Source: Pirellulaceae bacterium (GTDB lineage Bacteria; Planctomycetota; Planctomycetia; Pirellulales; Pirellulaceae). Taken from it: a stretch of DNA of 6,155 nt. Every line of letters starts with the position of its first letter. The stretch's first letter is position 1. Position numbers and translations under genes: made by a program. Positions 1 through 5,845 of the stretch are shown here, in pieces. The DNA lies in contig JASLRF010000346.1 in the NCBI GenBank assembly GCA_030744095.1, positions 1-6,155 on the forward strand. Reading direction: 5' to 3'. The notes beneath the pieces are model-generated. The model saw nothing but the letters and a program-made list of their open reading frames with translations. It did no database searches and had not been told where the DNA came from.

Positions 1-1
1 G

Positions 2-1240
2 ACCGAGCTGCTGGTGACCGATCCAAGTCGACCCACCACTGTCAAAGAACGGTTTATTGGTCGCGTGGCCGGATTGCGCCCCGGCCAGATTCTACGTGTT
101 GACCGCGAAGTTCGTGATCCGTTGGAAAAGGACCTGGTCAACAGCCTTGTCCGCAGAATCGAGATTGCGATCCGCGATTTTGATATCGTCTTGATTTCCG
201 ACTACGCCAAGGGTTTCTGCACGCCCGCGTTGACTCAGGCGGTGATTGCCGCCGCGCGAAAGGCTGGCAAGCCCGTGTTGGTCGATCCACAACGGGGTGG
301 AGATTACAGACAATATCGCAACGCTACACTGCTCAAACCGAATCGTCTGGAAACTGAACTCGCAATTGGACGCAAGATCGCGACAACGGATGACGCCATC
401 GAGGCGGGTGGCAAGATGTGCGCCGAGTTGGATCTGGACCTGGTTGTTATCACGCTGGATCGCCAGGGCATGGCGCTGATGACACGTAGTGGCGAAGGCG
501 AACTCTTTCCAACGCGGGCGCGGTCCGTCTACGATATCACGGGCGCCGGCGACATGGTGTTGGCGATGTTAGGTTTCGCGATCGGTGGTGGTGCGACGGC
601 GGCCGAAGCCGTACAACTTTCCAACATTGCCGCTGGACTGGAGGTCGAGCGACCGGGCGTGGCGGTCATTCACAAATCAGAGATCCACGCCGAACTGACG
701 CTGGGGACTCACTCGACCAATGCGAAAATCGTATCGGCGGCCGAAGCCGGTATTCGGGCTGCCGAGCATCGTCGTCTTGGAAAACGTGTCGTCTTTACCA
801 ACGGATGTTTCGATCTACTCCATGTTGGCCATGTGACGTATTTGGCCGAAGCGGCGGCCCATGGCGACGTGCTGGTGGTTGGGATGAACAGTGATGCCAG
901 TGTGCGAAGATTAAAAGGCGATTTGCGGCCGATCATCACGCAAACCGATCGCGCTGCGGTCGTAGCGGCCCTGGCGTGCGTCGATTATGTGGTGATCTTT
1001 GACGAAGATACACCGCACAACTTGTTACATGGCATCCGCCCTGAAGTTCTGATCAAGGGCGGGACGTATTCGGTGGATGAAGTCGTTGGCAAAGAAGTTG
1101 TCGAAGCATACGGCGGGCAGGTTTGTGTCGTGGGCGCGCTCGACGGCATCTCGACCACTCGGATCATCGAATCTGCTACGGACCAGGTTCGTCCTCAACC
1201 CGCAGATTCATCGCTTGATGAACGACAAAAAGCCGCCTGA
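2..1240 (+). CDS. hldE: Bifunctional D-glycero-beta-D-manno-heptose-7-phosphate kinase / heptose-1-phosphate adenylyltransferase, 5' partial
   Basis: This cytoplasmic enzyme carries out two steps in making ADP-heptose for the LPS inner core: ATP-dependent phosphorylation of heptose-7-phosphate at C1 and, in its C-terminal half, adenylyl transfer to heptose-1-phosphate. The reading frame is open to the left edge, so the GTG at 14 is an internal codon. By alignment from memory with E. coli HldE (477 aa) about 100 N-terminal residues are missing. Counting from that GTG, the rest of the ribokinase/PfkB domain covers residues 1-225, with ISDYAKG near 60 and the ATP-binding/catalytic GAGD at 177-180 (Asp180 as catalytic base). 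The cytidylyltransferase-like domain follows, with TNGCFD and the nucleotide-binding HVGH at 270-273, then RLKGD, LIKGG and ISTTRII. Both active sites look intact. The stop codon (1238-1240) is only 13 bases from the stop of the convergent cysC. Function is very confident; the true start is unseen. Confidence 0.96.
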   Translation, partial: TELLVTDPSRPTTVKERFIGRVAGLRPGQILRVDREVRDPLEKDLVNSLVRRIEIAIRDFDIVLISDYAKGFCTPALTQAVIAAARKAGKPVLVDPQRGGDYRQYRNATLLKPNRLETELAIGRKIATTDDAIEAGGKMCAELDLDLVVITLDRQGMALMTRSGEGELFPTRARSVYDITGAGDMVLAMLGFAIGGGATAAEAVQLSNIAAGLEVERPGVAVIHKSEIHAELTLGTHSTNAKIVSAAEAGIRAAEHRRLGKRVVFTNGCFDLLHVGHVTYLAEAAAHGDVLVVGMNSDASVRRLKGDLRPIITQTDRAAVVAALACVDYVVIFDEDTPHNLLHGIRPEVLIKGGTYSVDEVVGKEVVEAYGGQVCVVGALDGISTTRIIESATDQVRPQPADSSLDERQKAA

Positions 1241-1253
1241 CAGCCAGCAAGGC

Positions 1254-1922
1254 CTAGGCATGGATCTTGTTCTGGGCGACTAGGTAGGCGACCACAGCTT
1301 CAGCCAACTCGTCAGGCGATTGCCCCACCGCATCCAGACGGAGTTCCGGGTTTTCCGGTGGTTCGTATGGATCATCGATGCCAGTAAATCCCTTGATCTT
1401 TCCAGCCCGTGCCTGCTTGTACAGACCTTTGGGGTCCCGTGATTCGCAGACGTCCAGGGGTGCGTCGACAAAGATCTCGATGAAATCGCCTGGTCGCCCG
1501 GCAGACTCGATCCGTCGGCGAACTGCATCGCGATCACGCCGATAAGGGCTGACAAACGCCGTCAACGTGACAATTCCGCCCGTCGCGAATAATTCCGCAG
1601 CCGCACCGATGCGGCGAATATTCTCTTCGCGGTCCTGGGCGGAAAACCCCAAGCCAAATCGCTCGGCGAATTCCGGCCCGTGTGTTTCCGAGAGAAGCTG
1701 GGGTGTCGCATTAAGACCGTGACGGACATTGTCCCCATCAAGGAGTACGGCGTGAACGCCCAGATCATGCAGTTTGTGGTCGACCAGATTGGCAACGGTG
1801 CTTTTCCCACAACCGCTGAGCCCCGTGAACCAGATCACGCATCCTTGGTGGCCGTTGAGTTGTTCTCGCTGAGCGCGCGTAACGCTCGGTGTATGCCAGA
1901 CAATGTTGGGTTGTTCGGGCAA
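1254..1922 (-). CDS. cysC: Adenylylsulfate (APS) kinase
   Basis: It phosphorylates adenosine 5'-phosphosulfate with ATP to give PAPS, for sulfate reduction or sulfotransferases, in the cytoplasm. From the TTG at 1922 (222 aa) it has the P-loop GLSGCGKST at 34-42, the APS-binding [10 protein letters not shown] at 62-71, ENIRRIG near 101, the SPYR serine at about 125, and the [19 protein letters not shown] segment from 163. About 17 extra residues (roughly 72-89) lie between HGLN and LGFS compared with E. coli CysC; I recall similar insertions in planctomycete homologues. There is no in-frame ATG before the P-loop. I prefer TTG 1922 because a GGAG (plus-strand 1932-1935) lies 9 bases upstream and the protein then begins a few residues before NIVWH, as in relatives. 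The frame stays open to a TTG at 1952, which overlaps the stop of a 26-codon mini-ORF, so 1952 is the alternative start (232 aa). No cysN/cysD is adjacent. It is convergent with hldE. Function is certain; the start is not. Confidence 0.95.
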   Translation of the reverse strand: MPEQPNIVWHTPSVTRAQREQLNGHQGCVIWFTGLSGCGKSTVANLVDHKLHDLGVHAVLLDGDNVRHGLNATPQLLSETHGPEFAERFGLGFSAQDREENIRRIGAAAELFATGGIVTLTAFVSPYRRDRDAVRRRIESAGRPGDFIEIFVDAPLDVCESRDPKGLYKQARAGKIKGFTGIDDPYEPPENPELRLDAVGQSPDELAEAVVAYLVAQNKIHA

Positions 1923-1961
1923 GGGACGAAGCTCCGTCAAAGCAGAATTCAAAACGTCGCA

Positions 1962-2006
1962 ACGACACGTCTACGGTGTCGTAACGGTACGATCGGGACT
2001 GATCGT
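1962..2006. repeat. Two adjacent short inverted repeats upstream of cysC
   Basis: The first pair is ACGACAC at 1962-1968 and GTGTCGT at 1976-1982, a perfect 7-bp stem with a 7-base loop. The second is ACGATC at 1989-1994 and GATCGT at 2001-2006, a 6-bp stem with a 6-base loop. They stand 6 bases apart and 10 to 85 bases upstream of the possible cysC start codons, so they would lie in the cysC leader RNA or act as protein-binding palindromes. Each is individually short enough to occur by chance; the tandem arrangement is the only support. Confidence 0.4.
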
Positions 2007-2073
2007 TCAGCGCGCAACTTGCGAGCCATCCTAACGATAGGTAGGTAAACCGAAGCTCTCCTTCTTGACTATT

Positions 2074-2115
2074 TCCACTATTCTCCGTCGGCGAGTCTTC
2101 CGATATCCACTATTC
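2074..2115. repeat. 10-bp direct repeat with 32-bp spacing
   Basis: TCCACTATTC occurs at 2074-2083 and again at 2106-2115. The start-to-start distance of 32 bases is close to three helical turns, which would put both copies on the same DNA face. This is compatible with a paired operator in the divergent region, but no regulator is known and a chance repeat cannot be excluded. Confidence 0.3.
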
Positions 2116-2146
2116 GAGCAGGTGGGGCGGTTCGCGGCGACACTTA

Positions 2147-2184
2147 GCGTACTGGCAGTCAAATGGTCGCGCTCTCCGGTACGC
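2147..2184. repeat. Stem-loop, 9 bp with one G-U pair
   Basis: GCGTACTGG at 2147-2155 pairs with CCGGTACGC at 2176-2184 through eight Watson-Crick pairs and one G-U pair when transcribed on the plus strand. The loop is 20 bases. It lies about 60 bases before the nested stem-loop at 2245-2295, so both could belong to one folded RNA. No T-tract follows, so it is not an intrinsic terminator. Confidence 0.35.
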
Positions 2185-2244
2185 CGCGTAATGACAAACG
2201 TCGTCGTCAGACACGCCTGGCATAGCAGTGTTCGATCTTCTATT

Positions 2245-2295
2245 GTCGTCTTTCGCCACGCGAAAGCACGTTCCTTTCTCGTAGCGAAAGGCGAC
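2245..2295. repeat. Nested stem-loop, 12-bp outer stem
   Basis: The arms GTCGTCTTTCGC (2245-2256) and GCGAAAGGCGAC (2284-2295) form 12 consecutive pairs, eleven Watson-Crick and one G-U in plus-strand RNA. The 27-base interior contains a second short stem, GAAAG at 2262-2266 with CTTTC at 2274-2278. The arms can also pair locally in other ways (CTTTCG 2250-2255 with CGAAAG 2261-2266, CCTTTC 2273-2278 with GAAAGG 2286-2291), so two alternative folds compete. There is no run of T after either arm, which argues against a simple terminator. Function unknown; it could be an RNA element or a binding site. Confidence 0.45.
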
Positions 2296-2366
2296 TATCG
2301 GACAGTAATTCCTCGAACGTTCCTTAGTGCCAGCTAACCTCGCATGATATCGACCTCACGGCAGCC

Positions 2367-2393
2367 TTGTCCGCCACCTTGTTCTGATATAAG
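2367..2393 (+). promoter_or_regulatory. Candidate sigma-70-type promoter for glgP
   Basis: There is an extended -10 element, TG at 2385-2386 followed by A and then TATAAG at 2388-2393 (5 of 6 to TATAAT). A weak -35, TTGTCC at 2367-2372 (4 of 6), stands 15 bases upstream; short spacing and a weak -35 are tolerated by extended -10 promoters. Transcription would start near 2400, giving a leader of about 200 bases before the glgP start. Prediction by eye only. Confidence 0.35.
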
Positions 2394-2457
2394 CCGATAC
2401 TGTCAGCATATCGTGGTAGTGGCAGGCTTCAACTCCCTTGTTCTTCAGCAACAGCGA

Positions 2458-2487
2458 CGGCAGGGCGATCGAACCCCCCACCTGCCG
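2458..2487 (+). repeat. Stem-loop in the putative glgP leader
   Basis: CGGCAGG at 2458-2464 is perfectly complementary to CCTGCCG at 2481-2487, with a 16-base loop; ACAG (2451-2454) and CTGT (2492-2495) can close a short outer helix. A second GGCAGG at 2421-2426 could compete for the same 3' arm, which would give two mutually exclusive structures. It lies over 100 bases ahead of the glgP start codon, and no T-tract follows it. Confidence 0.4.
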
Positions 2488-2587
2488 AGTTCTGTGGAGT
2501 CGCCTTGACAATCACCTGCATGACCATTACCAAACCGTTGACGAAATCGGATTACGCTACGTGCTGGCACCGACGCGGTTGCCTGAA

Positions 2588-2593
2588 AGAAGG
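2588..2593 (+). promoter_or_regulatory. Ribosome binding site that sets the glgP start
   Basis: AGAAGG stands 6 bases ahead of the ATG at 2600, a normal Shine-Dalgarno spacing. It supports this ATG over the upstream TTG at 2438 (54 extra residues unlike the family) and over the next in-frame ATG at 2618. Confidence 0.6.
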
Positions 2594-2599
2594 CCCTAT

Positions 2600-4798
2600 A
2601 TGAGTCAAGTGGACACAATGACTGCCCCGGAATCCCCGAAATCAGGTGCTGGCGAATTGACCGCCGAGGCTCTTTACGACAAGTGCCTGGTTCTAGGCCG
2701 CAACCTATGGTGGGCTTGGCACCCGGAGGTGATCAACCTATTTCGGGACCTGGATCCGATTCGCTGGCGCCAACTGGATCATAATCCAATCGCTTTACTA
2801 CATGAGTTTACACCGGAGCGTTTGGCGGCGCGAGCCTCAGAAATGGTGCTTTACAGTCGAATCAACCACGCAGTGCGGCGGCTCAAGGAATACACGTCGA
2901 CGCAGCCACCCTGGGGTGCGACGAACACGGGCGTTTTGGGTGCCCGGCCAGTTGCATATTTTTCCGCTGAATTCGGGCTGCACGAGTCACTGCCAATCTA
3001 CTCGGGTGGCTTGGGAGTTCTCTCCGGTGACCACATCAAGAGTGCCAGCGGTTTGGGAGTCCCTTTGGTTGCGATTGGCCTGTTCTACGGGCAGGGGTAT
3101 TTCCGCCAACACCTGGACGAAGACGATTTCCAGCGCGAAGAGTACCAGGACACAAAAGTAGAAAACACGCCGTTGGAACCTGCATTGAGCAAAGACGGCA
3201 AGCCGATCACGATCCAAATCGATACACGCAGTGGTCAGATTCTTGCCAAGGTCTGGCATGTGCACGTCGGTCGCGTGTCGCTGTACCTGTTGGATTCCAA
3301 TGTCGAGGGTAACAAGCCGGAGGATCGTGAACTGACGAGTCGCCTTTATGGCGGCGACGAACGAACGCGGATTCGCCAGGAGTTGTTGTTGGGTGTCGGC
3401 GGCGTGAAGGCGCTGCGTGCTTTGGGGATCACACCTGGTGTTTATCACCTGAACGAAGGCCATAGTGCATTTGGTTCGTTGGAGGTGATTCGCGAATACA
3501 TGCACGACGACGGGCTGTCGTTTGACGACGCGCTCCGCGACGTCGCTCAGAAGTCGGTATTCACGACCCATACCCCGGTACCTGCGGGTCACGACCGATT
3601 TGATGGCAGTCTGGTCGAGGAGCATTTGGGACCGCTACGTGATCAACTGGGAATTTCGTACGAACAACTGATGGGGCTAGGTCGCGTCGAACCGCAGAAC
3701 GAGCACGAGTCGTTTTGCATGACTGTCGTTGGTCTCAAATTATCTCGCCGAGCAAACGCGGTCAGCGCACTGCATGGACATGTGTCCCGCCGGATGTGGG
3801 CCCATCTATGGCCCTGGCGAGTGGAAGAAGAAATTCCCATCGGGCACATCACCAATGGCGTCCACATTCCGAGCTGGCTTGCTTGGCAGATGACGCAATT
3901 GTATGACCGTCACTTTCCCGCCGGGTGGATGGCCAATATGGGCGAATCCGCGGCTTGGCAGCAGATCTATTCCGTGGATCCAGGCGAGCTATGGGAAACG
4001 CACAATGCATTGAAGAACCTCATGCTGCAGTTTGTGCGTCGCCGTGTCAGCCGCCAATGCCGTCGGCGCGGTGAGAGCGAGGAGGCCGTGGAAACGGCTC
4101 GCAATCTCCTCGATCCCAGCGTGCTCACCATCGGCTTTGCTCGGCGTTTCGCGACATACAAACGAGCGAGTTTGCTGCTTTACGATATCGATCGCCTGTT
4201 TGAATTGATCAATGGCAAGGATCGCCCCGTCCAGATCGTTTTCGCGGGCAAAGCGCATCCCAAGGACGAGCCTGGCAAGCAGTTCATTCAACGTATTGCC
4301 AAGACACGTCACAATCACCGCTTCAACAATCGGATTGTGTACGTCGAAGACTACGACATCAACGTTTGTCGTCATCTAATCCAGGGTGTGGATGTGTGGT
4401 TGAACAATCCGCGGCGACCGTTGGAAGCGTCAGGCACGAGCGGCCAGAAAGCGGTACTCAACGGCGCGCTCAACATGTCGGTGCTGGACGGCTGGTGGGC
4501 AGAGGCATACGACGGCGCCAACGGATTTGCGATTGGAAACGGCCGCACCCATGTTTCCGACGAAATCATGGACCGTCGTGACGCGGAGTCGATGTACAGC
4601 GTGCTTGAACAGCAACTCGTCCCAATGTTCTATGAGCGAGATATCGATGGTCTGCCGCAGCGTTGGATCAAGACGATGATGAATTCAATCGCCACGTTGG
4701 CCTGGCGTTTCAGCGCGCACCGGATGGTCATGGACTACACGCGTGCTTCTTATGTCCCGGCAGCCGGCGGATTGAGCTGTGACATGGACATTCAGTAA
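2600..4798 (+). CDS. glgP: Alpha-glucan (glycogen/maltodextrin) phosphorylase, GT35 family with DUF3417 N-terminus
   Basis: This PLP-dependent enzyme phosphorolyses alpha-1,4-glucans, releasing glucose-1-phosphate from storage glycogen or maltodextrin in the cytoplasm. The protein is 732 aa from ATG 2600. An N-terminal DUF3417-type region (about 20-115, with NLWWAWHPEV from 35) precedes the phosphorylase domain. Landmarks are YFSAEFG at 120-126 and the following glycine-rich GGLGVLSGDH, HLNEGH at 283-288, THTPVPAGHD at 323-332, GFARRFATYKR at 512-522 (phosphate/PLP-phosphate-contacting Arg and Lys), and EASGTSGQK carrying the PLP Schiff-base lysine, Lys617. This is the TIGR02094-type branch rather than the E. 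coli GlgP/MalP branch; length and motifs look complete. The deoxyhypusine-synthase-like gene follows after 19 bases, so the two are probably co-transcribed. A candidate promoter lies at 2367-2393. The exact glucan preferred cannot be read from sequence. Confidence 0.95.
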   Translation: MSQVDTMTAPESPKSGAGELTAEALYDKCLVLGRNLWWAWHPEVINLFRDLDPIRWRQLDHNPIALLHEFTPERLAARASEMVLYSRINHAVRRLKEYTSTQPPWGATNTGVLGARPVAYFSAEFGLHESLPIYSGGLGVLSGDHIKSASGLGVPLVAIGLFYGQGYFRQHLDEDDFQREEYQDTKVENTPLEPALSKDGKPITIQIDTRSGQILAKVWHVHVGRVSLYLLDSNVEGNKPEDRELTSRLYGGDERTRIRQELLLGVGGVKALRALGITPGVYHLNEGHSAFGSLEVIREYMHDDGLSFDDALRDVAQKSVFTTHTPVPAGHDRFDGSLVEEHLGPLRDQLGISYEQLMGLGRVEPQNEHESFCMTVVGLKLSRRANAVSALHGHVSRRMWAHLWPWRVEEEIPIGHITNGVHIPSWLAWQMTQLYDRHFPAGWMANMGESAAWQQIYSVDPGELWETHNALKNLMLQFVRRRVSRQCRRRGESEEAVETARNLLDPSVLTIGFARRFATYKRASLLLYDIDRLFELINGKDRPVQIVFAGKAHPKDEPGKQFIQRIAKTRHNHRFNNRIVYVEDYDINVCRHLIQGVDVWLNNPRRPLEASGTSGQKAVLNGALNMSVLDGWWAEAYDGANGFAIGNGRTHVSDEIMDRRDAESMYSVLEQQLVPMFYERDIDGLPQRWIKTMMNSIATLAWRFSAHRMVMDYTRASYVPAAGGLSCDMDIQ

Positions 4799-4805
4799 TC
4801 ACGTA

Positions 4806-4854
4806 GGCGAAAGTGTTATGTCGGTCTCCGCCTTTCTGGAAAAGCACTTTCGCC
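4806..4854 (+). promoter_or_regulatory. Perfect 10-bp inverted repeat enclosing a start codon
   Basis: GGCGAAAGTG at 4806-4815 is the exact reverse complement of CACTTTCGCC at 4845-4854. Two more pairs (T4816 with G4844 as G-U, T4817 with A4843) can extend the helix inward. In mRNA the left arm includes the only purine-rich ribosome-binding-like stretch before the ATG at 4818, and the ATG falls in the loop immediately beside the stem. Such an arrangement could limit translation initiation of this gene relative to glgP. The pairing is read directly from sequence; the regulatory role is inference. Confidence 0.5.
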
Positions 4855-5780
4855 ACTTCAACGCTCGCGAAACGCTCGCCGCAGCTCAAGCCTACAAGAA
4901 GCACACAGCGGAAGGTGGCAAGATTCTGCTGGCGATGGCGGGTGCGATGAGCACGGCCGAACTTGGGATTTCCTTGGCCCAGATGATTCGAGCCGGCCAA
5001 GTTCACGCTATCTCTTGTACGGCCGCAAACTTGGAAGAGGACATCTTCAATCTGGTCGCACACGACGAATACAAAATCGTGTCGAATTACCGCGACCTGT
5101 CGCCGCAGGGCGAATTGGCACTGCGTGACGACGGCTTTAACCGGGTCACTGACACCTGCATTCCCGAGACCGCGATGCGTCACCTCGAGCGATACTTGTT
5201 GGAGTATTGGGTGGAAGCAGGCGAAGCCGGCGTTTCAAGAGACGCGAATGAGTACTTTTTTCGGCTGTTCGACGAAAACAAACTCGAGCCCTACTACCAG
5301 ATTCCACCCGAAGAATCCTGGGTTTTGGCTGCCCATGAAATGAGAATCCCCGTCTTCACGCCGGGTTTTGAAGATTCGACGTTGGGGAATATCTTCGCGG
5401 CACGCGTGATTGATGGGACCGTTAAATCGCATAGTGTCATCAAGAACGGGACGGCTCAGATGGAAACCCTGGTACGCTGGTACCTGGATGAATCGCCAAA
5501 TGCGCCGATCGGCTTTTTCCAAATTGGTGGCGGCATTGCTGGCGATTTCGCGATCTGCGCCGTTCCACTGATCATTCAGGACTTACGCAAAGACGTACCG
5601 CTCTGGTCGTACTTTGCTCAGATCTCCGATTCGACCACATCGTACGGTTCGTATTCAGGGGCCGTTCCCAACGAAAAAATCACGTGGTTTAAGCTCGCCG
5701 AAACAGGCCCTAAATTCATGATCAATTCGGACGCCTCAATTGTAGCTCCGTTGATCTTTGCTTACGTCCTGGGCCAGTAG
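4818..5780 (+). CDS. Deoxyhypusine synthase-family protein (probable polyamine-modifying enzyme)
   Basis: The 320-aa protein aligns along its length with eukaryotic deoxyhypusine synthase (DHS), which moves the aminobutyl group of spermidine to a lysine of eIF5A with NAD. Recognisable DHS segments are SCTAANLEED (66-75, NAD-site TTAGGVEED in human), IPVFTPGFEDSTLGN (177-191), IGGGIAGDF (236-244), and SYSGAVPNEKITWFK (278-292), where Lys292 matches human catalytic Lys329. The human GGGVVKHHI histidine region reads GGGIAGDF, so active-site His288 appears absent. Bacteria lack eIF5A, so a role such as homospermidine-type synthesis, or another NAD-dependent aminobutyl transfer, is likelier than hypusination; this is inference. 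I chose ATG 4818 over GTG 4779, which would overlap the glgP stop and add 13 residues not expected in the family. It probably shares a transcript with glgP (19-base gap). Family is confident, activity is not. Confidence 0.88.
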   Translation: MSVSAFLEKHFRHFNARETLAAAQAYKKHTAEGGKILLAMAGAMSTAELGISLAQMIRAGQVHAISCTAANLEEDIFNLVAHDEYKIVSNYRDLSPQGELALRDDGFNRVTDTCIPETAMRHLERYLLEYWVEAGEAGVSRDANEYFFRLFDENKLEPYYQIPPEESWVLAAHEMRIPVFTPGFEDSTLGNIFAARVIDGTVKSHSVIKNGTAQMETLVRWYLDESPNAPIGFFQIGGGIAGDFAICAVPLIIQDLRKDVPLWSYFAQISDSTTSYGSYSGAVPNEKITWFKLAETGPKFMINSDASIVAPLIFAYVLGQ

Positions 5781-5845
5781 CCCGAATGATTCACCAGATT
5801 CGTGGGGTGTTTGCACTTTCAGTCCTCGGCACAGCCTCGCGTCAA

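Larger units (their letters stand above)
1923..2599. other. Divergent intergenic region between cysC and glgP, no convincing protein gene
   Basis: The stretch between the divergent start codons of cysC and glgP is unusually long for this compact window. The best open frame (2065-2337, plus strand, TTG start, 90 codons) gives a very Arg/Ser/Val-rich sequence with no recognisable motif and no good ribosome binding site, so I do not call it. A glgP-frame extension from TTG 2438 to 2599 also looks non-coding. What is visible is a series of inverted repeats (1962-1982, 1989-2006, 2147-2184, 2245-2295, 2458-2487), a 10-bp direct repeat (2074/2106) and one plausible promoter (2367-2393). No tRNA cloverleaf, CRISPR or insertion-sequence end is seen. 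It may hold the regulatory DNA of both genes, long 5' leaders or an uncharacterised RNA. Confidence 0.7.

Noticed and set aside
1252..1259. Palindrome GCCTAGGC across the cysC stop codon
   Set aside because: Eight bases only and partly within coding sequence; no evidence for function.
2065..2337. 90-codon plus-strand frame in the intergenic region
   Set aside because: TTG start without a ribosome binding site, extreme Arg/Ser/Val content, and several stem-loops inside it; no motif recognised.
2455..2490. tRNA T-arm-like GGTTCGATC on the minus strand
   Set aside because: The T-stem closing pair is mismatched and no acceptor, D or anticodon arms can be built around it.
2438..2599. 54-residue N-terminal extension of glgP from TTG 2438
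   Set aside because: No ribosome binding site, sequence unlike the family N-terminus, and a good AGAAGG precedes the ATG at 2600.
2987..3625. Long antisense open frame (212 codons) opposite glgP
   Set aside because: Its codons are in exact register with those of glgP, so it stays open simply because glgP avoids TTA, CTA and TCA codons there. The translation has no recognisable features.
2250..4856. Shared 10-mer CTTTCGCCAC at 2250-2259 and 4847-4856, both in hairpin arms
   Set aside because: Dozens of 10-mer matches are expected by chance in 6 kb, so this alone does not indicate a repeat family.
4728..5183. Antisense open frame (151 codons) across the glgP/deoxyhypusine-synthase-like junction
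   Set aside because: It lies opposite two well-supported genes and its translation resembles no protein family; a shadow frame.
5783..5802. Weak hairpin (CGAAT/ATTCG) after the deoxyhypusine-synthase-like stop as a terminator
   Set aside because: Only 5 bp with a 10-base loop and no T-tract on either strand.
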